A DNA stretch of 64,000 nucleotides from positions 1 to 64,000 of the forward strand of contig NZ_AJTS01000044.1 of the NCBI RefSeq assembly GCF_000275725.1, read 5' to 3'. Both the position numbers and the translations under genes were made by a program. Below are positions 1 to 11,383 of the stretch, piece by piece. Each line of letters begins with the position of its first letter. Within the stretch, counting starts at the first letter, position 1. This stretch comes from Vreelandella stevensii S18214. Its GTDB lineage: Bacteria; Pseudomonadota; Gammaproteobacteria; Pseudomonadales; Halomonadaceae. Below the pieces are notes generated by a model. The model was not told the DNA's origin and did no database searches. It worked only from the letters and a program-made list of their open reading frames with translations.

Positions 1-82
1 TTACGTAAATTGTATTGTGATACGTCTCAAGCGTATCCGGCAATCGTTATCATTGCGAACCCCAGACTCCTTCGGGTTATAG
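1..82 (+). other. Distal end of the 16S-23S rRNA spacer
   Basis: This is the last part of the internal transcribed spacer before 23S rRNA. No tRNA is visible in it. Positions 73-90 (gggttatagggtcaagc core) are nearly the reverse complement of the sequence around 2967-2988 just past the 3' end of 23S, so the two flanks can form the long processing stem that RNase III cuts in bacterial pre-rRNA. The 16S gene and any spacer tRNAs would lie upstream of the window. Confidence 0.85.
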
Positions 83-2975
<2,893 letters not shown>

Positions 2976-3127
2976 TATAACACCCAAGGGGTCTGGTCGT
3001 GATGATAACGAAGAGTGTGAACGCACTCGCAACACCGGATACGCCGCAGTGAGCCAGAGCGCTTGCTGACAAGAGACGCACACAATACACGTCAAGAACA
3101 CCTCAGCATGATATGCATTACCTGTTA
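2976..3127 (+). other. 23S-5S intergenic spacer
   Basis: About 150 nt between 23S and 5S rRNA. Its first bases (ctataacaccc) complete the 23S processing stem with the sequence at about 73-82. No tRNA or protein gene is visible. Confidence 0.8.
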
Positions 3128-3246
3128 CGCCTGACGACCATAGCACGCGTGAACCACCTGATCCCATGCCGAACTCAGAAGTGAAACCGCTTAGCGCCGA
3201 TGGTAGTGTGGGGTCTCCCCATGTGAGAGTAGGTCATCGTCAGGCA
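3128..3246 (+). rRNA. rrf: 5S ribosomal RNA
   Basis: About 119 nt. The terminal stem is formed by GCCTGACGACC at the 5' end and GTCAGGC at the 3' end. The interior has the conserved CCATGCCGAACTCAGAAGTG and GATGGTAGTGTGGGGTCTCC blocks of gammaproteobacterial 5S rRNA. It sits 3' of 23S in the usual rRNA operon order and is followed directly by a terminator. Confidence 0.96.
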
Positions 3247-3260
3247 CTTATCCCGTAGAA

Positions 3261-3291
3261 AGCCCCGAGCACACTGTGTTCGGGGCTTTTT
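3261..3291 (+). terminator. Intrinsic terminator of the rRNA operon
   Basis: An 11-bp stem (agccccgagca with tgttcggggct, one G-U pair) and a 5-nt loop, followed by TTTTT. It lies 14 nt after 5S rRNA and ends the rRNA operon. The preceding AAA could extend the stem and allow some function for the SDR gene converging from the right. Confidence 0.93.
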
Positions 3292-3335
3292 GCTGTGGGC
3301 TGATATTAAAAAACCTTGATATTCAAAAACCTTAG

Positions 3336-4076
3336 TTACCACTCGATGGGCTGTCCTGCCCAATCCCAGAAACTGCCGGTCTCTTCGGGCCTGCGTTGCG
3401 CCATGACATCGAGGAGCCGATCAGCGACATACTCCGTTGTGAACAGCTTGTCGCTGGGTACCCTGGCCTGAAAGGGCTTGGAGAGTAAGGTATCCGTCGT
3501 GCCCGGGTGAAGACATAGCACGATGGCTTGTTTGTTGAGACGGCCAATCTCTATGGCGGCCGTTTTCATCAGCATGTTATGGGCCGCCTTGCTGGCTCGA
3601 TAGCTATACCAGCCACCGTAGCCGTTATCCGTAATAGACCCGACACGGGCTGAAAGACTGGCGATAATGCTGGGATGTTTCCCTTGCAGGGAAGGCTTGA
3701 GTGCCGCAAGCAGCATGGCGGGCGTCATCGCGTTGATCTGCATGACGCGCATGAACGCTTCCTCACTTAGTTGCTCGAGGCGTTTTTCGGGCTGGATATG
3801 CAGATCTAAGTCGTGGAGCATGCCAATGGTGTTGATCAGCAGGTGAAGTGGCTGCTCTCCGACGGTCTCTGACAAGGTGCGCCGGCCGCTGCTGGTCGTC
3901 AGGTCCGCCACGACTGAGGTGATTTTGTCATGCTGCATCCTTAGCGGAGAGCGGCTGACGGCGATGATGTGGCCTGGCTGAGAGGAGGAGAGTAAACGCT
4001 GCAAGATGGCGCTACCGATGCCGCCGTTGGCTCCCGTGACCACCGCGTTAAACTGTTGGGGAAGATGAGGTAGCAT
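3336..4076 (-). CDS. SDR-family oxidoreductase (C-factor-like)
   Basis: A short-chain dehydrogenase/reductase of 246 residues. The Rossmann dinucleotide motif TGANGGIG is at residues 14-21, an NT pair follows in LINTIGML (about 80-86), and the catalytic YRASK (YxxxK) is at 159-163 after a serine-rich strand. The C-terminal FWDWAGQPIEW resembles C-factor/CsgA-type SDRs. A TTG start at 4097 is possible, but the ATG at 4076 has a good GGAG ribosome-binding site 6 nt upstream and starts closer to the fold, so I prefer it. It lies 67 bp downstream of flgN on the same strand and may be read through from the flgMN promoter. The substrate cannot be told from sequence, and a flagellar role is not implied. 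Confidence 0.88.
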   Translation of the reverse strand: MLPHLPQQFNAVVTGANGGIGSAILQRLLSSSQPGHIIAVSRSPLRMQHDKITSVVADLTTSSGRRTLSETVGEQPLHLLINTIGMLHDLDLHIQPEKRLEQLSEEAFMRVMQINAMTPAMLLAALKPSLQGKHPSIIASLSARVGSITDNGYGGWYSYRASKAAHNMLMKTAAIEIGRLNKQAIVLCLHPGTTDTLLSKPFQARVPSDKLFTTEYVADRLLDVMAQRRPEETGSFWDWAGQPIEW

Positions 4077-4143
4077 GACGACTCCAGAGTTAGGCAAGGT
4101 TGCCTAATTGAAGCGCCTTGTACAAGAGTTGTCCAGATGTGTT

Positions 4144-4593
4144 TCAGGCAGAAGCGTTGATGCGTCCAGGTTGAGCGCTATTTCGCCCATCCGGTTTATA
4201 AAGCGTTTTTTCGGCAATTTGACGAATGTAATCCAGCATTTCCTGGTTGTGTTTCATGCGCACTGACAGCATTTGCCCCGTCAAGGCGTTCATGCGAGCC
4301 ACGCGCTCTCCCTTTTCCAGCAAGCTTTCCCAAACGGGTAGGCAGTCGGCATCATTGGCTGCCTGGCGAGCGCCAGAAGCGCCATTTGAATAGCCAAGCT
4401 TGGCCTGTACGCCGCGCCTAAGCACTTCGACGCGCTCCAGCTCACCCAGGAGTGCTTGTTTCTTGAGGGCGATGTCTGACAGTGTATCGCCATCGATGCT
4501 TCCCTTGGTCAGCTCTTCTTGCTCGTGTGTAAGCAGCTCAATGAGTTCATCGAGTCGCTGCAGCTGGCTGTCGAGAAGGCGAGATAGGCTCAT
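4144..4593 (-). CDS. flgN: Flagellar export chaperone FlgN
   Basis: Cytosolic chaperone that keeps the hook-filament junction proteins FlgK and FlgL unfolded and delivers them to the export gate. The 149-residue product is almost entirely helical and charged, with leucine heptads near residues 5-60 (LSRLLDSQLQRLDELIELL) and a C-terminal helix (about 100-130), as in the FlgN family (about 140 aa). It follows flgM by 8 bp, the conserved pair downstream of a sigma-28 promoter. Sequence identity between FlgN proteins is low, so the name rests on length, helix pattern and position after flgM. Confidence 0.88.
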   Translation of the reverse strand: MSLSRLLDSQLQRLDELIELLTHEQEELTKGSIDGDTLSDIALKKQALLGELERVEVLRRGVQAKLGYSNGASGARQAANDADCLPVWESLLEKGERVARMNALTGQMLSVRMKHNQEMLDYIRQIAEKTLYKPDGRNSAQPGRINASA

Positions 4594-4601
4594 GATAAGG
4601 A

Positions 4602-4868
4602 TTATAGCTCTTTCAGGTTGGCAATTAGGCCATCAGCAATGCGGTCGGCACGGATTTCCATACGCCCTTCACGAATGGCATCGCGGATTTCCTGCACCTT
4701 GGCCATATCAAGGTCCTGGCTGCCATCCGCGCTGAACTGGCTCAGCTGTGTGGATTCACGGGTCGTGTTGCCCGTATCCGGCGTTTTGGGGCCGGTAACT
4801 TTTTGAGCATCTTCACGCTGCTGCGCCTGGTTGGTGCGTACCAGCGGATTAAGGTTGTCGATTTTCAC
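4602..4868 (-). CDS. flgM: Anti-sigma-28 factor FlgM
   Basis: Binds FliA (sigma-28) and blocks late flagellar genes until the hook-basal body is complete, when it is exported from the cell. The 88-residue product has the normal FlgM length. It begins with MKIDNLNPL and has a polar, disordered N-terminal half. The C-terminal half contains the helices that clamp sigma-28 (DLDMAKVQEIRDAIREGRME, then IRADRIADGLIANL). A near-consensus FliA promoter lies at 4917-4943, giving the expected autoregulatory loop, and flgN follows at 8 bp. It may also be transcribed from the flgA promoter. Confidence 0.95.
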   Translation of the reverse strand: MKIDNLNPLVRTNQAQQREDAQKVTGPKTPDTGNTTRESTQLSQFSADGSQDLDMAKVQEIRDAIREGRMEIRADRIADGLIANLKEL

Positions 4869-4916
4869 GTTGGGGGCCTCATCGTCAACGTCTGGGCATC
4901 TCGTGCTATATGGTTA

Positions 4917-4943
4917 CTATCGGCTTGGGCACTAAAGACTTTA
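4917..4943 (-). promoter_or_regulatory. Sigma-28 (FliA) promoter of flgMN
   Basis: Read on the minus strand, the -35 TAAAGTCT is followed by exactly 11 nt and the -10 GCCGATAG. The FliA consensus is TAAAGTTT-N11-GCCGATAA, so 14 of 16 positions match. It lies 49 bp upstream of the flgM start, between flgA and flgM, exactly where the class III flgMN promoter lies in enteric bacteria. Confidence 0.92.
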
Positions 4944-4952
4944 GGCGCTGAA

Positions 4953-5666
4953 TCAAAAATCGACCACTAAAACACCCTGGCCAGTGACACGTGCCATGGC
5001 GATTTCGCGTGTCCCAAAGCGTACTCGAATAATATCGCCCAGTGCGCCATTGGCCATGGCTTCTCCTTCACGGGAAACCCGAAAGCCAGTGCCTTGTGCT
5101 ATGACCGTGACACGCTGCCCCCGTTCCACCAAGTGAGGTGCCTGTAGAAAGTGTGCTTGAAAGGAACCGCCGCTGCGAATCGGGCGTTGAGCCACCTTGC
5201 CAATAATGTCTGCTTGATCGGTCAGCGTTTGTGGCGCAAGGCTGCTCAAATTGCCATCCCGTAGGCCCAGCATGTCGGAGGTAATGAGCGTCCCACGCTC
5301 GATATCACGCGTGGCGACCACGTAGTTACCCACGACGTCGACCTGTGCCTGTATGTACCGCACCTGGCGGCCATCGGTACCGCATCTTACCCCCACTGAT
5401 ACTCTACCGACCGGGGGCTGGGTCGTGTTGGGTAAAAAAGGCTCAGGCTGCACGCAGGTAGGCAGATGTGGTGATGAGGGAGTGACGGTGATGACCGCTT
5501 CCTGCCCTAATGTTTGCGTCTGTTGATAAAGAAATAGATGCACGCTCTCTTCCAGCGTCATGTCGTTCGCCTGCACCGCATAGGGAAGAGCCAGAATGGC
5601 TAGCGCCAGGAGCGAGAAGAGGGTGCGCGTATGACTGGCCGTGACGAGAGACAACGCATGAAGCAT
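4953..5666 (-). CDS. flgA: P-ring assembly chaperone FlgA
   Basis: Periplasmic chaperone for FlgI during P-ring assembly. It has 237 residues. An N-terminal signal peptide has its hydrophobic core at about 15-30 (LFSLLALAILALPYAVQA) with likely cleavage after VQA. A SAF-type domain fills the second half: the ATRDIERGTLITSDML strand-helix pair, then PIRSGGSFQAHFL and the terminal GQGVLVVDF. It is divergent from flgB, and the 209 bp between them must hold the class II promoters for both directions. Expression of flgM from this gene's promoter as well as from its own sigma-28 promoter is likely. Confidence 0.94.
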   Translation of the reverse strand: MLHALSLVTASHTRTLFSLLALAILALPYAVQANDMTLEESVHLFLYQQTQTLGQEAVITVTPSSPHLPTCVQPEPFLPNTTQPPVGRVSVGVRCGTDGRQVRYIQAQVDVVGNYVVATRDIERGTLITSDMLGLRDGNLSSLAPQTLTDQADIIGKVAQRPIRSGGSFQAHFLQAPHLVERGQRVTVIAQGTGFRVSREGEAMANGALGDIIRVRFGTREIAMARVTGQGVLVVDF

Positions 5667-5875
5667 GGAAGGGGCCGCTCAGTGTGAAAACTCAGAGTCT
5701 ACACAGGCCTGAGACTGCGTAGATTGGGCAGTGTAATGCAAAAGTAGCCACCGTATCATGGGAAATGCTGGCAGAAACGCTACCTGTTCCATGCTTTAAG
5801 ATGAAAGCCTCGCCTCTATTATCCATGATCAAGAATTTCCGATTTATTTTGGCCTCACGGCGAGCGAGGGTCGGC

Positions 5876-6307
5876 ATGATTGATCAGCTTGGATCAGCCT
5901 TTGATTTTCACCAGCAGGCGCTTGGCTTGCGCCAGGCGCGTCACCAGGTGTTGGCTGCCAACATTGCCAATGCGGACACGCCTAATTACAAAGCGCGTGA
6001 TATCGACTTTGCCAGTGAATTGAAAAAGGCGGTCGACAATGGTCAGGCTCAGTCGCGCCAAGGCGGTGGATTGATGCTGTCACGCACCGCTGATCGTCAT
6101 CTGGCTGGGCAGGGCCCGGCCTGGCAGGGAAGCGCGAGCGCCGACCTCCTCTATCGCATTCCAGACCAGCCGAGCCTGGATGGCAATACCGTGGACATGG
6201 ACCGTGAGCGCACCCAGTTTGCTGATAATGCCGTTCGCTATCAAGCGGCTCTCACCATCATTAACAGTCGTATTCAAGGCCTGAAGAATGCGATGCAGCC
6301 TGAATAA
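5876..6307 (+). CDS. flgB: Flagellar proximal rod protein FlgB
   Basis: Proximal rod subunit connecting to FliE and the MS ring. It has 143 residues. The N-terminal helix is followed by the rod/hook signature LAANIANADTPNYKARDIDF, and the C-terminal helix contains QFADNAVRYQAALTII. An in-frame ATG exists 37 codons upstream (5765), but that extension does not look like FlgB. The ATG at 5876 gives the family start MIDQLGSAFDFHQQAL and has a GAGGG ribosome-binding site. First gene of the flgBCDEFGHIJ operon, all on the plus strand with short gaps. Confidence 0.96.
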   Translation: MIDQLGSAFDFHQQALGLRQARHQVLAANIANADTPNYKARDIDFASELKKAVDNGQAQSRQGGGLMLSRTADRHLAGQGPAWQGSASADLLYRIPDQPSLDGNTVDMDRERTQFADNAVRYQAALTIINSRIQGLKNAMQPE

Positions 6308-6332
6308 CCTGGCGAAAGGAGAAGAGTAAGCC

Positions 6333-6743
6333 ATGTCCATGTTTTCAGCGTTTGACATCGCTGGTTCAGCGATGAGCGCCCAGGCGCAGCGCATGAACGT
6401 CACGGCCAGCAACATGGCCAATGCCGACAGCGTCGCAGGCCCGGATGGTGAGACTTACCGTGCCAAGCACGTCCTGTTCGAGACGCAGTTGCAGAGCAAC
6501 CGCTACGGTATGGGTGGTGTTCGCGTGCGTGACATTGTCGAAGACGACTCACCGTTGCGTCTCGAATATCAGCCCAACCATCCCGCCGCGGATGAAGATG
6601 GCTATGTGGCCAAGCCCAACGTCGAGCCGGTACACGAGATGGTCAACATGATCTCTGCGTCACGCTCCTATCAGGCGAATATTGAAGTCTTCAACACCAC
6701 CAAACAAATGATGATTCAGACACTGTCGCTGGGCGAGGGCTGA
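6333..6743 (+). CDS. flgC: Flagellar proximal rod protein FlgC
   Basis: Proximal rod subunit of 136 residues, the normal family length. It shows the N-terminal rod signature MNVTASNMANADS (about 21-33) and the conserved C-terminal EMVNMISASRSYQANIEVF helix that packs in the axial core. It follows flgB by 25 bp, and its stop codon overlaps the flgD start (TGATG). Confidence 0.97.
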   Translation: MSMFSAFDIAGSAMSAQAQRMNVTASNMANADSVAGPDGETYRAKHVLFETQLQSNRYGMGGVRVRDIVEDDSPLRLEYQPNHPAADEDGYVAKPNVEPVHEMVNMISASRSYQANIEVFNTTKQMMIQTLSLGEG

Positions 6744-7435
6744 TGATGAATATTGATACCAGTGTCATGAGCAGCGTGAATGGAACAGGCTCCAGCGGGC
6801 TGTCAACGCGACAGTCGCAAGAGCTGCGTGAAAGCTTTCTAACACTGCTGATCACACAGTTACAGAACCAGGATCCGCTTAACCCGTTGGAAAATGCGGA
6901 GATGACTTCACAGCTGGCGCAAATCAATACCGTGAGTGGAATAGAAGAGCTGAATTCCACGCTTAACGGTATTACCGAGCAAATGGATGCTGCCAAATCT
7001 CTTCAGGCCGCCGGATTGATTGATAAAGCCGTTCTGGTCCCGGGAAATAATGTCATGGTGAGTTCTGATGCCGAGAATGGTTCTTTTGCTACCCCGTTTG
7101 GTATTGAGCTTGCTGTGCCTGCTGAAAGAGTCGAAGTGACAGTCACTAGCCAGTCAGGTGAAGTGGTTTACACCAATAATTTGGGCCGTGTGTCAGCAGG
7201 CGTGGAGTCGTTCAGTTGGGGAGGTACCACCAACGCGGGTGAAGCCGTGCCAGCAGGTGCCTATCGGGTCAACTTCAGAGCCACCGATGCTGAAGGGGAG
7301 CTGTTGGACGCCAAACCGCTGAATTATGCGCTGGTTCAAGGCGTCACGCCCGGCAAGGGGGGCAGTGATGTGCGCCTGGATCTGGGAGCGATTTTTGGTC
7401 AGGTTTCCATTGATCAAGTGAAACAAATTCTCTAA
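6743..7435 (+). CDS. flgD: Hook cap / hook assembly scaffold FlgD
   Basis: Forms the temporary cap on the growing hook and is discarded afterwards. It has 230 residues. The N-terminal region holds the export and cap motif FLTLLITQLQNQDPLNPLEN (about 30-50) and EMTSQLAQINTVSGIEEL. The C-terminal part is the FlgD immunoglobulin-like and tudor region with FSWGGTTNAGEAVPAGAYRV. Two ATGs are adjacent (6743 and 6746). The first shares a base with the flgC stop, so translation is probably coupled. Confidence 0.96.
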   Translation: MMNIDTSVMSSVNGTGSSGLSTRQSQELRESFLTLLITQLQNQDPLNPLENAEMTSQLAQINTVSGIEELNSTLNGITEQMDAAKSLQAAGLIDKAVLVPGNNVMVSSDAENGSFATPFGIELAVPAERVEVTVTSQSGEVVYTNNLGRVSAGVESFSWGGTTNAGEAVPAGAYRVNFRATDAEGELLDAKPLNYALVQGVTPGKGGSDVRLDLGAIFGQVSIDQVKQIL

Positions 7436-7470
7436 CCACTTTTTCTTTAACGACTTTCGAGGGATCAACA

Positions 7471-9015
7471 ATGTCTTTTACTACCGCCGTCTCGGGGATT
7501 AACGCTCAGGCAGAAAGACTGAACGTGGCAGGTAACAACATCGCCAACTCACAAACCGTGGGTTACAAAAGCTCAAGCGTGCGCTTTGCCGACGTGTTTG
7601 CGGCTTCACAGGGAATTGGGGTGCGCGTGTCCGATTCGCGCCAGGACTTCACCCAAGGCAGCATCGAGAATACCGGCCGTAACCTGGATTTGGCGGTGGC
7701 GGGAGACGGTTTCTACCGCCTGGAGCGCCCATCAGGTGAAGTGGGCTACTCGCGCAATGGCGAGTTCAGCTTGACATCCGATGGTTTCATTGTAAATGCT
7801 CAAGGCGATCGCCTGACGGGCTATGGCCTGGATCAAAACGTTGATCAAGAGGCCGTCAGAGCTGGCACCGCACTGCCGTTTCCTTTCACTGATATCCTCG
7901 TCGGCGGCGCCCCACAGGCACTGCAAGTACCTGCTGATGACCTGCCTGCGCGCCAAACATCAGAAGTTAACGGTATTTACAACCTGGATTCGCGGGCTCA
8001 GCCAGGTGAAGATCTGGTCACCAATCGGTTCCGTATTCAAGCTGGCGAGGATCAGGCTGACCTGAGTCTTAACTACCACTTTAGCAACAACTACACGACC
8101 TACGACTCGCTTGGCAACCCTCGTCAGGTTACCACTTACTACGAAAAAGTTGCGGATAATACTTGGCTTGCAACGATCGCAGTCGACGGCCAGCTTCAAA
8201 GCGCTAACGGTGGCCCATTTGACCCAGAAAGTGATACCCCCCAGGCCTTTTTGCTCAACTTCAACCAAAACGGTCAGCTTTTAACCAAAGCCGATGTCGT
8301 GGCTGTTGACGGTTTTAACACCGAGCCCAACAGCGCCTTCGATGCGTTAGCCAATTCTGCCGTGGTGGGTGTTACTGCCGTATCCGATGCTTTCAACTAT
8401 ACCCAGGACGGCGACGCTCCTTACACTCGTAACTCCAGTTTCTACGCTGAAGGCGATGCCGGGCGTATAACTGACAACCAGGAGTGGATAGAAAACTTCA
8501 TCTCCGATGGCAGCAACGTGCAAAGTAGTAGCGCCATCAATATCACGATTCCCGGTGTCCAAGGCGCCAATAATCCGTTCACCTTCGCCTTCAATTTTGC
8601 CGGTAGTTCGCAGTTTGCCAACACTTCCCAGCAAAATGAGCTGAATCAGGATGGTTATACCTCGGGTGCATTGGCGGGTATCACCGTGACTGAAGATGGC
8701 ACTATTGTACGTAACTTTACCAATGATCAGTCGCGCCCGGCCGGGCAGATTGCCTTGGCGAGTTTCCGTAACAACGAAGGTCTCGAACCTCTGGGTAACA
8801 ACCTGTGGGCTGCCACGAACAGCTCCGGCTTGGCTAACCTTGGGGTGCCTGGCTCAGGCCGTTTTGGTGCTATTCAGGCGGGCGCCGTAGAAGCGTCTAA
8901 CGTCGAGCTGGCCAAGGAGCTGGTGGATACCATTATTGCGCAGCGTGCTTATCAGGCCAACTCCAACACGATCAGCACCCAGGACGAGCTCCTGCAGACC
9001 ATTATTAACCTGTAA
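7471..9015 (+). CDS. flgE: Flagellar hook protein FlgE
   Basis: Main subunit of the hook universal joint. It has 514 residues, longer than the enteric form (about 400) because of a large surface domain in the middle (about 140-420). Both axial ends are canonical: MSFTTAVSGINAQAERLNVAG with NNIANSQTVGYKSS at the N-terminus, and VELAKELVDTIIAQRAYQAN with the TISTQDELLQTIINL end at the C-terminus. The central region is rich in Asn, Ser and Thr, as in other surface-exposed hook domains. It lies 35 bp after flgD. Confidence 0.96.
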   Translation: MSFTTAVSGINAQAERLNVAGNNIANSQTVGYKSSSVRFADVFAASQGIGVRVSDSRQDFTQGSIENTGRNLDLAVAGDGFYRLERPSGEVGYSRNGEFSLTSDGFIVNAQGDRLTGYGLDQNVDQEAVRAGTALPFPFTDILVGGAPQALQVPADDLPARQTSEVNGIYNLDSRAQPGEDLVTNRFRIQAGEDQADLSLNYHFSNNYTTYDSLGNPRQVTTYYEKVADNTWLATIAVDGQLQSANGGPFDPESDTPQAFLLNFNQNGQLLTKADVVAVDGFNTEPNSAFDALANSAVVGVTAVSDAFNYTQDGDAPYTRNSSFYAEGDAGRITDNQEWIENFISDGSNVQSSSAINITIPGVQGANNPFTFAFNFAGSSQFANTSQQNELNQDGYTSGALAGITVTEDGTIVRNFTNDQSRPAGQIALASFRNNEGLEPLGNNLWAATNSSGLANLGVPGSGRFGAIQAGAVEASNVELAKELVDTIIAQRAYQANSNTISTQDELLQTIINL

Positions 9016-9045
9016 TAGTGGCGTCATCGCGCTAAGGAGCCCGCT

Positions 9046-9804
9046 GTGGATCGTATGCTTTACACCGCCATGAGTGGCGCAAAACACACCATGGACCAAC
9101 AGGCAGTGGTCAGCAATAACCTGTCTAATGTGTCCACGGCGGGGTTTCGTGCCCAGTTGCAGGCGGTACGTTCGGTGCCCGTGCAAGGCGATGGCGTGCT
9201 GCCTACCCGTGTATCCGCCGTCACGACGACGCCGGGAACCGACTTTTCTCAAGGTCCCATCGAGCGAACTGGCCGGATGCTGGACGTGGCCATGCAAGGC
9301 AATGCCTGGATGGCGGTGCTAGCGGAGGATGGCAGCGAGGCGTATACCCGGCGTGGTGATCTGCAGCTGGATAGTGATGGCGTGTTGCTCAGTGTAGGCC
9401 GTCCCGTCATGGGGGATGCAGGCCCCATTGCGGTGCCTCAAGGCGCGCAGATCTCCTTTGGCGCCGATGGAACCATCAGTGCCATTCCTCAGGGCGAAGG
9501 GCCTGAGGCAATGGTAGACGTTGGCCGTATCAAGCTGGTCACGCCAGATCAGCAGGCACTGGTGCGTGGTGACGATGGCTTGTTCAGAGCGCCACCCAAC
9601 GAGGATGGAGAGTTTGGTGCCTTGCCCGCTGATGGAGACGCACGGCTGGTGAGCGGCGCTCTGGAGGGCAGTAATGTCAGTGCTGTCGATGCCATGGTAT
9701 CGATGATCGACGTTGCGCGGCGTTACGACATGCAAATGAAAATGCTGAGCACGGCCGATGAAAATGCCCAGCGTGCCAATAGCATCTTATCGATTCAAGG
9801 CTAA
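9046..9804 (+). CDS. flgF: Flagellar proximal rod protein FlgF
   Basis: Rod subunit of 252 residues. It starts with GTG (9046) after an AAGGAG ribosome-binding site and opens MDRMLYTAMSGAKHTMDQQA, then VVSNNLSNVSTAGFRAQL, the shared rod/hook N-terminal helix. The C-terminal end has LEGSNVSAVDAMVSMIDVAR and a typical terminal helix. It lies between flgE and flgG with gaps of about 30 bp, the conserved order. Confidence 0.96.
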   Translation: MDRMLYTAMSGAKHTMDQQAVVSNNLSNVSTAGFRAQLQAVRSVPVQGDGVLPTRVSAVTTTPGTDFSQGPIERTGRMLDVAMQGNAWMAVLAEDGSEAYTRRGDLQLDSDGVLLSVGRPVMGDAGPIAVPQGAQISFGADGTISAIPQGEGPEAMVDVGRIKLVTPDQQALVRGDDGLFRAPPNEDGEFGALPADGDARLVSGALEGSNVSAVDAMVSMIDVARRYDMQMKMLSTADENAQRANSILSIQG

Positions 9805-9834
9805 TCGCAGCCACTCAGCCAAGGGAACCAAGTC

Positions 9835-10617
9835 ATGATCAAGTCTTTGTGGACTGCCAAAACCGGGTTGGAGTCGCAGCAAACCAAGCTCGATGTCATC
9901 TCTAATAATCTGGCGAACGTTAGCACCAACGGTTTCAAACGCTCTCGACCAGTGTTTGAGGATTTGCTGTATCAAAACATGCGCCAGCCGGGTGCGCAGA
10001 ACAATATCCAGGATCGCTTGCCTTCCGGTATGCAGGTGGGTACCGGGGTGCGTGCTGTAGCCACAGAGCGCTTGCACACCCAGGGCGGCCTGGAAGAGAC
10101 CGGCAACTCTCGCGATCTGGCCATTAACGGTGAGGGCTTCTTTCAGGTGTTGTTGCCCGATGGCACCATTGGCTATACCCGTGACGGCAATTTTCAGCTG
10201 AATGAAAATGGCCAAATGGTCACCGCCAACGGTTACCCTCTTGAGCCCGCTATTTTTATCCCTGCCAATGCGCTCGGGATCACGATTGGCGAGGACGGTA
10301 CCGTGAGCGTCCGCCAGCCGGGCATTGCGCAGGACGCCGATATTGGCCAGATCAATATTGCCTCGTTCATCAACCCGGCGGGTCTGGAAAGCATTGGTGG
10401 CAACTTGTACCTGGAAACGGGTGCGTCCGGTGCGCCTAACCAAAACGCGCCAGGTAACAATGGGGCTGGTCGCCTGCTCCAGGGGTACGTCGAAACGTCG
10501 AACGTCAACGTCGTTGAAGAGATGGTCAATATGATTCAGACGCAGCGCGCGTATGAAATCAATAGTCGTGCCATCTCAACGAGTGATGAGATGTTGGCGC
10601 GCTTGAGCCAGCTCTAA
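9835..10617 (+). CDS. flgG: Flagellar distal rod protein FlgG
   Basis: Distal rod subunit, exactly the family length (260 residues). Diagnostic segments are [55 protein letters not shown], and the C-terminal [20 protein letters not shown] followed by [13 protein letters not shown]. The FlgG-specific insert after the D0 helix is present. It follows flgF by 30 bp. Confidence 0.98.
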   Translation: MIKSLWTAKTGLESQQTKLDVISNNLANVSTNGFKRSRPVFEDLLYQNMRQPGAQNNIQDRLPSGMQVGTGVRAVATERLHTQGGLEETGNSRDLAINGEGFFQVLLPDGTIGYTRDGNFQLNENGQMVTANGYPLEPAIFIPANALGITIGEDGTVSVRQPGIAQDADIGQINIASFINPAGLESIGGNLYLETGASGAPNQNAPGNNGAGRLLQGYVETSNVNVVEEMVNMIQTQRAYEINSRAISTSDEMLARLSQL

Positions 10618-10655
10618 TGCTGCCGATGCGTAGAGCATAGGGATAGGGTCGCGTT

Positions 10656-11345
10656 ATGTTTGAACTCCATGGTAGCTTGCGCCGTTTGGCTCTTGTCGGG
10701 ATGGCCGTATTCGTCCTGATGGTGGCGGGATGTGCACAGATACCCCGTGCCTCGGTGGTCGGTGAGCAAGAGCAGATCAATATTGTGGATCGCCCACCGC
10801 CGGTTCCTAACGGCTCTATTTATCAAGCCAGACGGGGTTATCAGCCGCTGTTCGAGGATCGCCGCCCACGTTTGATCGGCGATATTCTAACCATTGTGCT
10901 GGACGAAGAGGTCAGTGCCAGCAAGAGCGCCCAGTCGAACGCCAATCGCAGCGGCTCGGCTAGCCTGGACATCGCACAAATACCGGAAATCATCGATTTT
11001 CTGGAAGACTTCGGCTTCGATGTCTCCTCAGACAGTATCTTTTCCGGTGGAGGCGGCTCGCAGGCCACTAACTCGTTCACCGGCACCATCACCGTCTCGG
11101 TACTGGAAGTGATGAACAACGGCAACCTGCGAGTACGTGGTGAAAAGCAGATTGCCATCAACCAGGGGACGGAGTTCATTCGCTTCTCCGGCGTTGTGAA
11201 CCCTCGTACGATCACTGCCCAGAATACGGTGCCCTCCACTCAGGTAGCGGATGCCAGAATCGAGTATGTCGGTGATGGGTACATCAATGAGGCGCAGCAC
11301 ATGGGTTGGTTGCAGCGCTTCTTCCTCAATGTATCGCCCTTCTAG
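10656..11345 (+). CDS. flgH: Flagellar L-ring lipoprotein FlgH
   Basis: Outer-membrane lipoprotein that forms the L-ring bushing. It has 229 residues with a lipoprotein signal peptide: a basic n-region (LRRLA), a hydrophobic core and lipobox VAGC, so the mature protein starts at Cys-26. The conserved [19 protein letters not shown] and [20 protein letters not shown] segments follow. The C-terminus [20 protein letters not shown] is the family signature. It is 38 bp after flgG. Confidence 0.97.
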   Translation: MFELHGSLRRLALVGMAVFVLMVAGCAQIPRASVVGEQEQINIVDRPPPVPNGSIYQARRGYQPLFEDRRPRLIGDILTIVLDEEVSASKSAQSNANRSGSASLDIAQIPEIIDFLEDFGFDVSSDSIFSGGGGSQATNSFTGTITVSVLEVMNNGNLRVRGEKQIAINQGTEFIRFSGVVNPRTITAQNTVPSTQVADARIEYVGDGYINEAQHMGWLQRFFLNVSPF

Positions 11346-11383
11346 GCGTGCTCAACTGCTCGATAAAAGAGGCCTGGTGCAAT

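Noticed and set aside
5765-5875. N-terminal extension of FlgB by 37 residues
   Set aside because: The extension has no resemblance to FlgB, while the ATG at 5876 has a ribosome-binding site and the family start.
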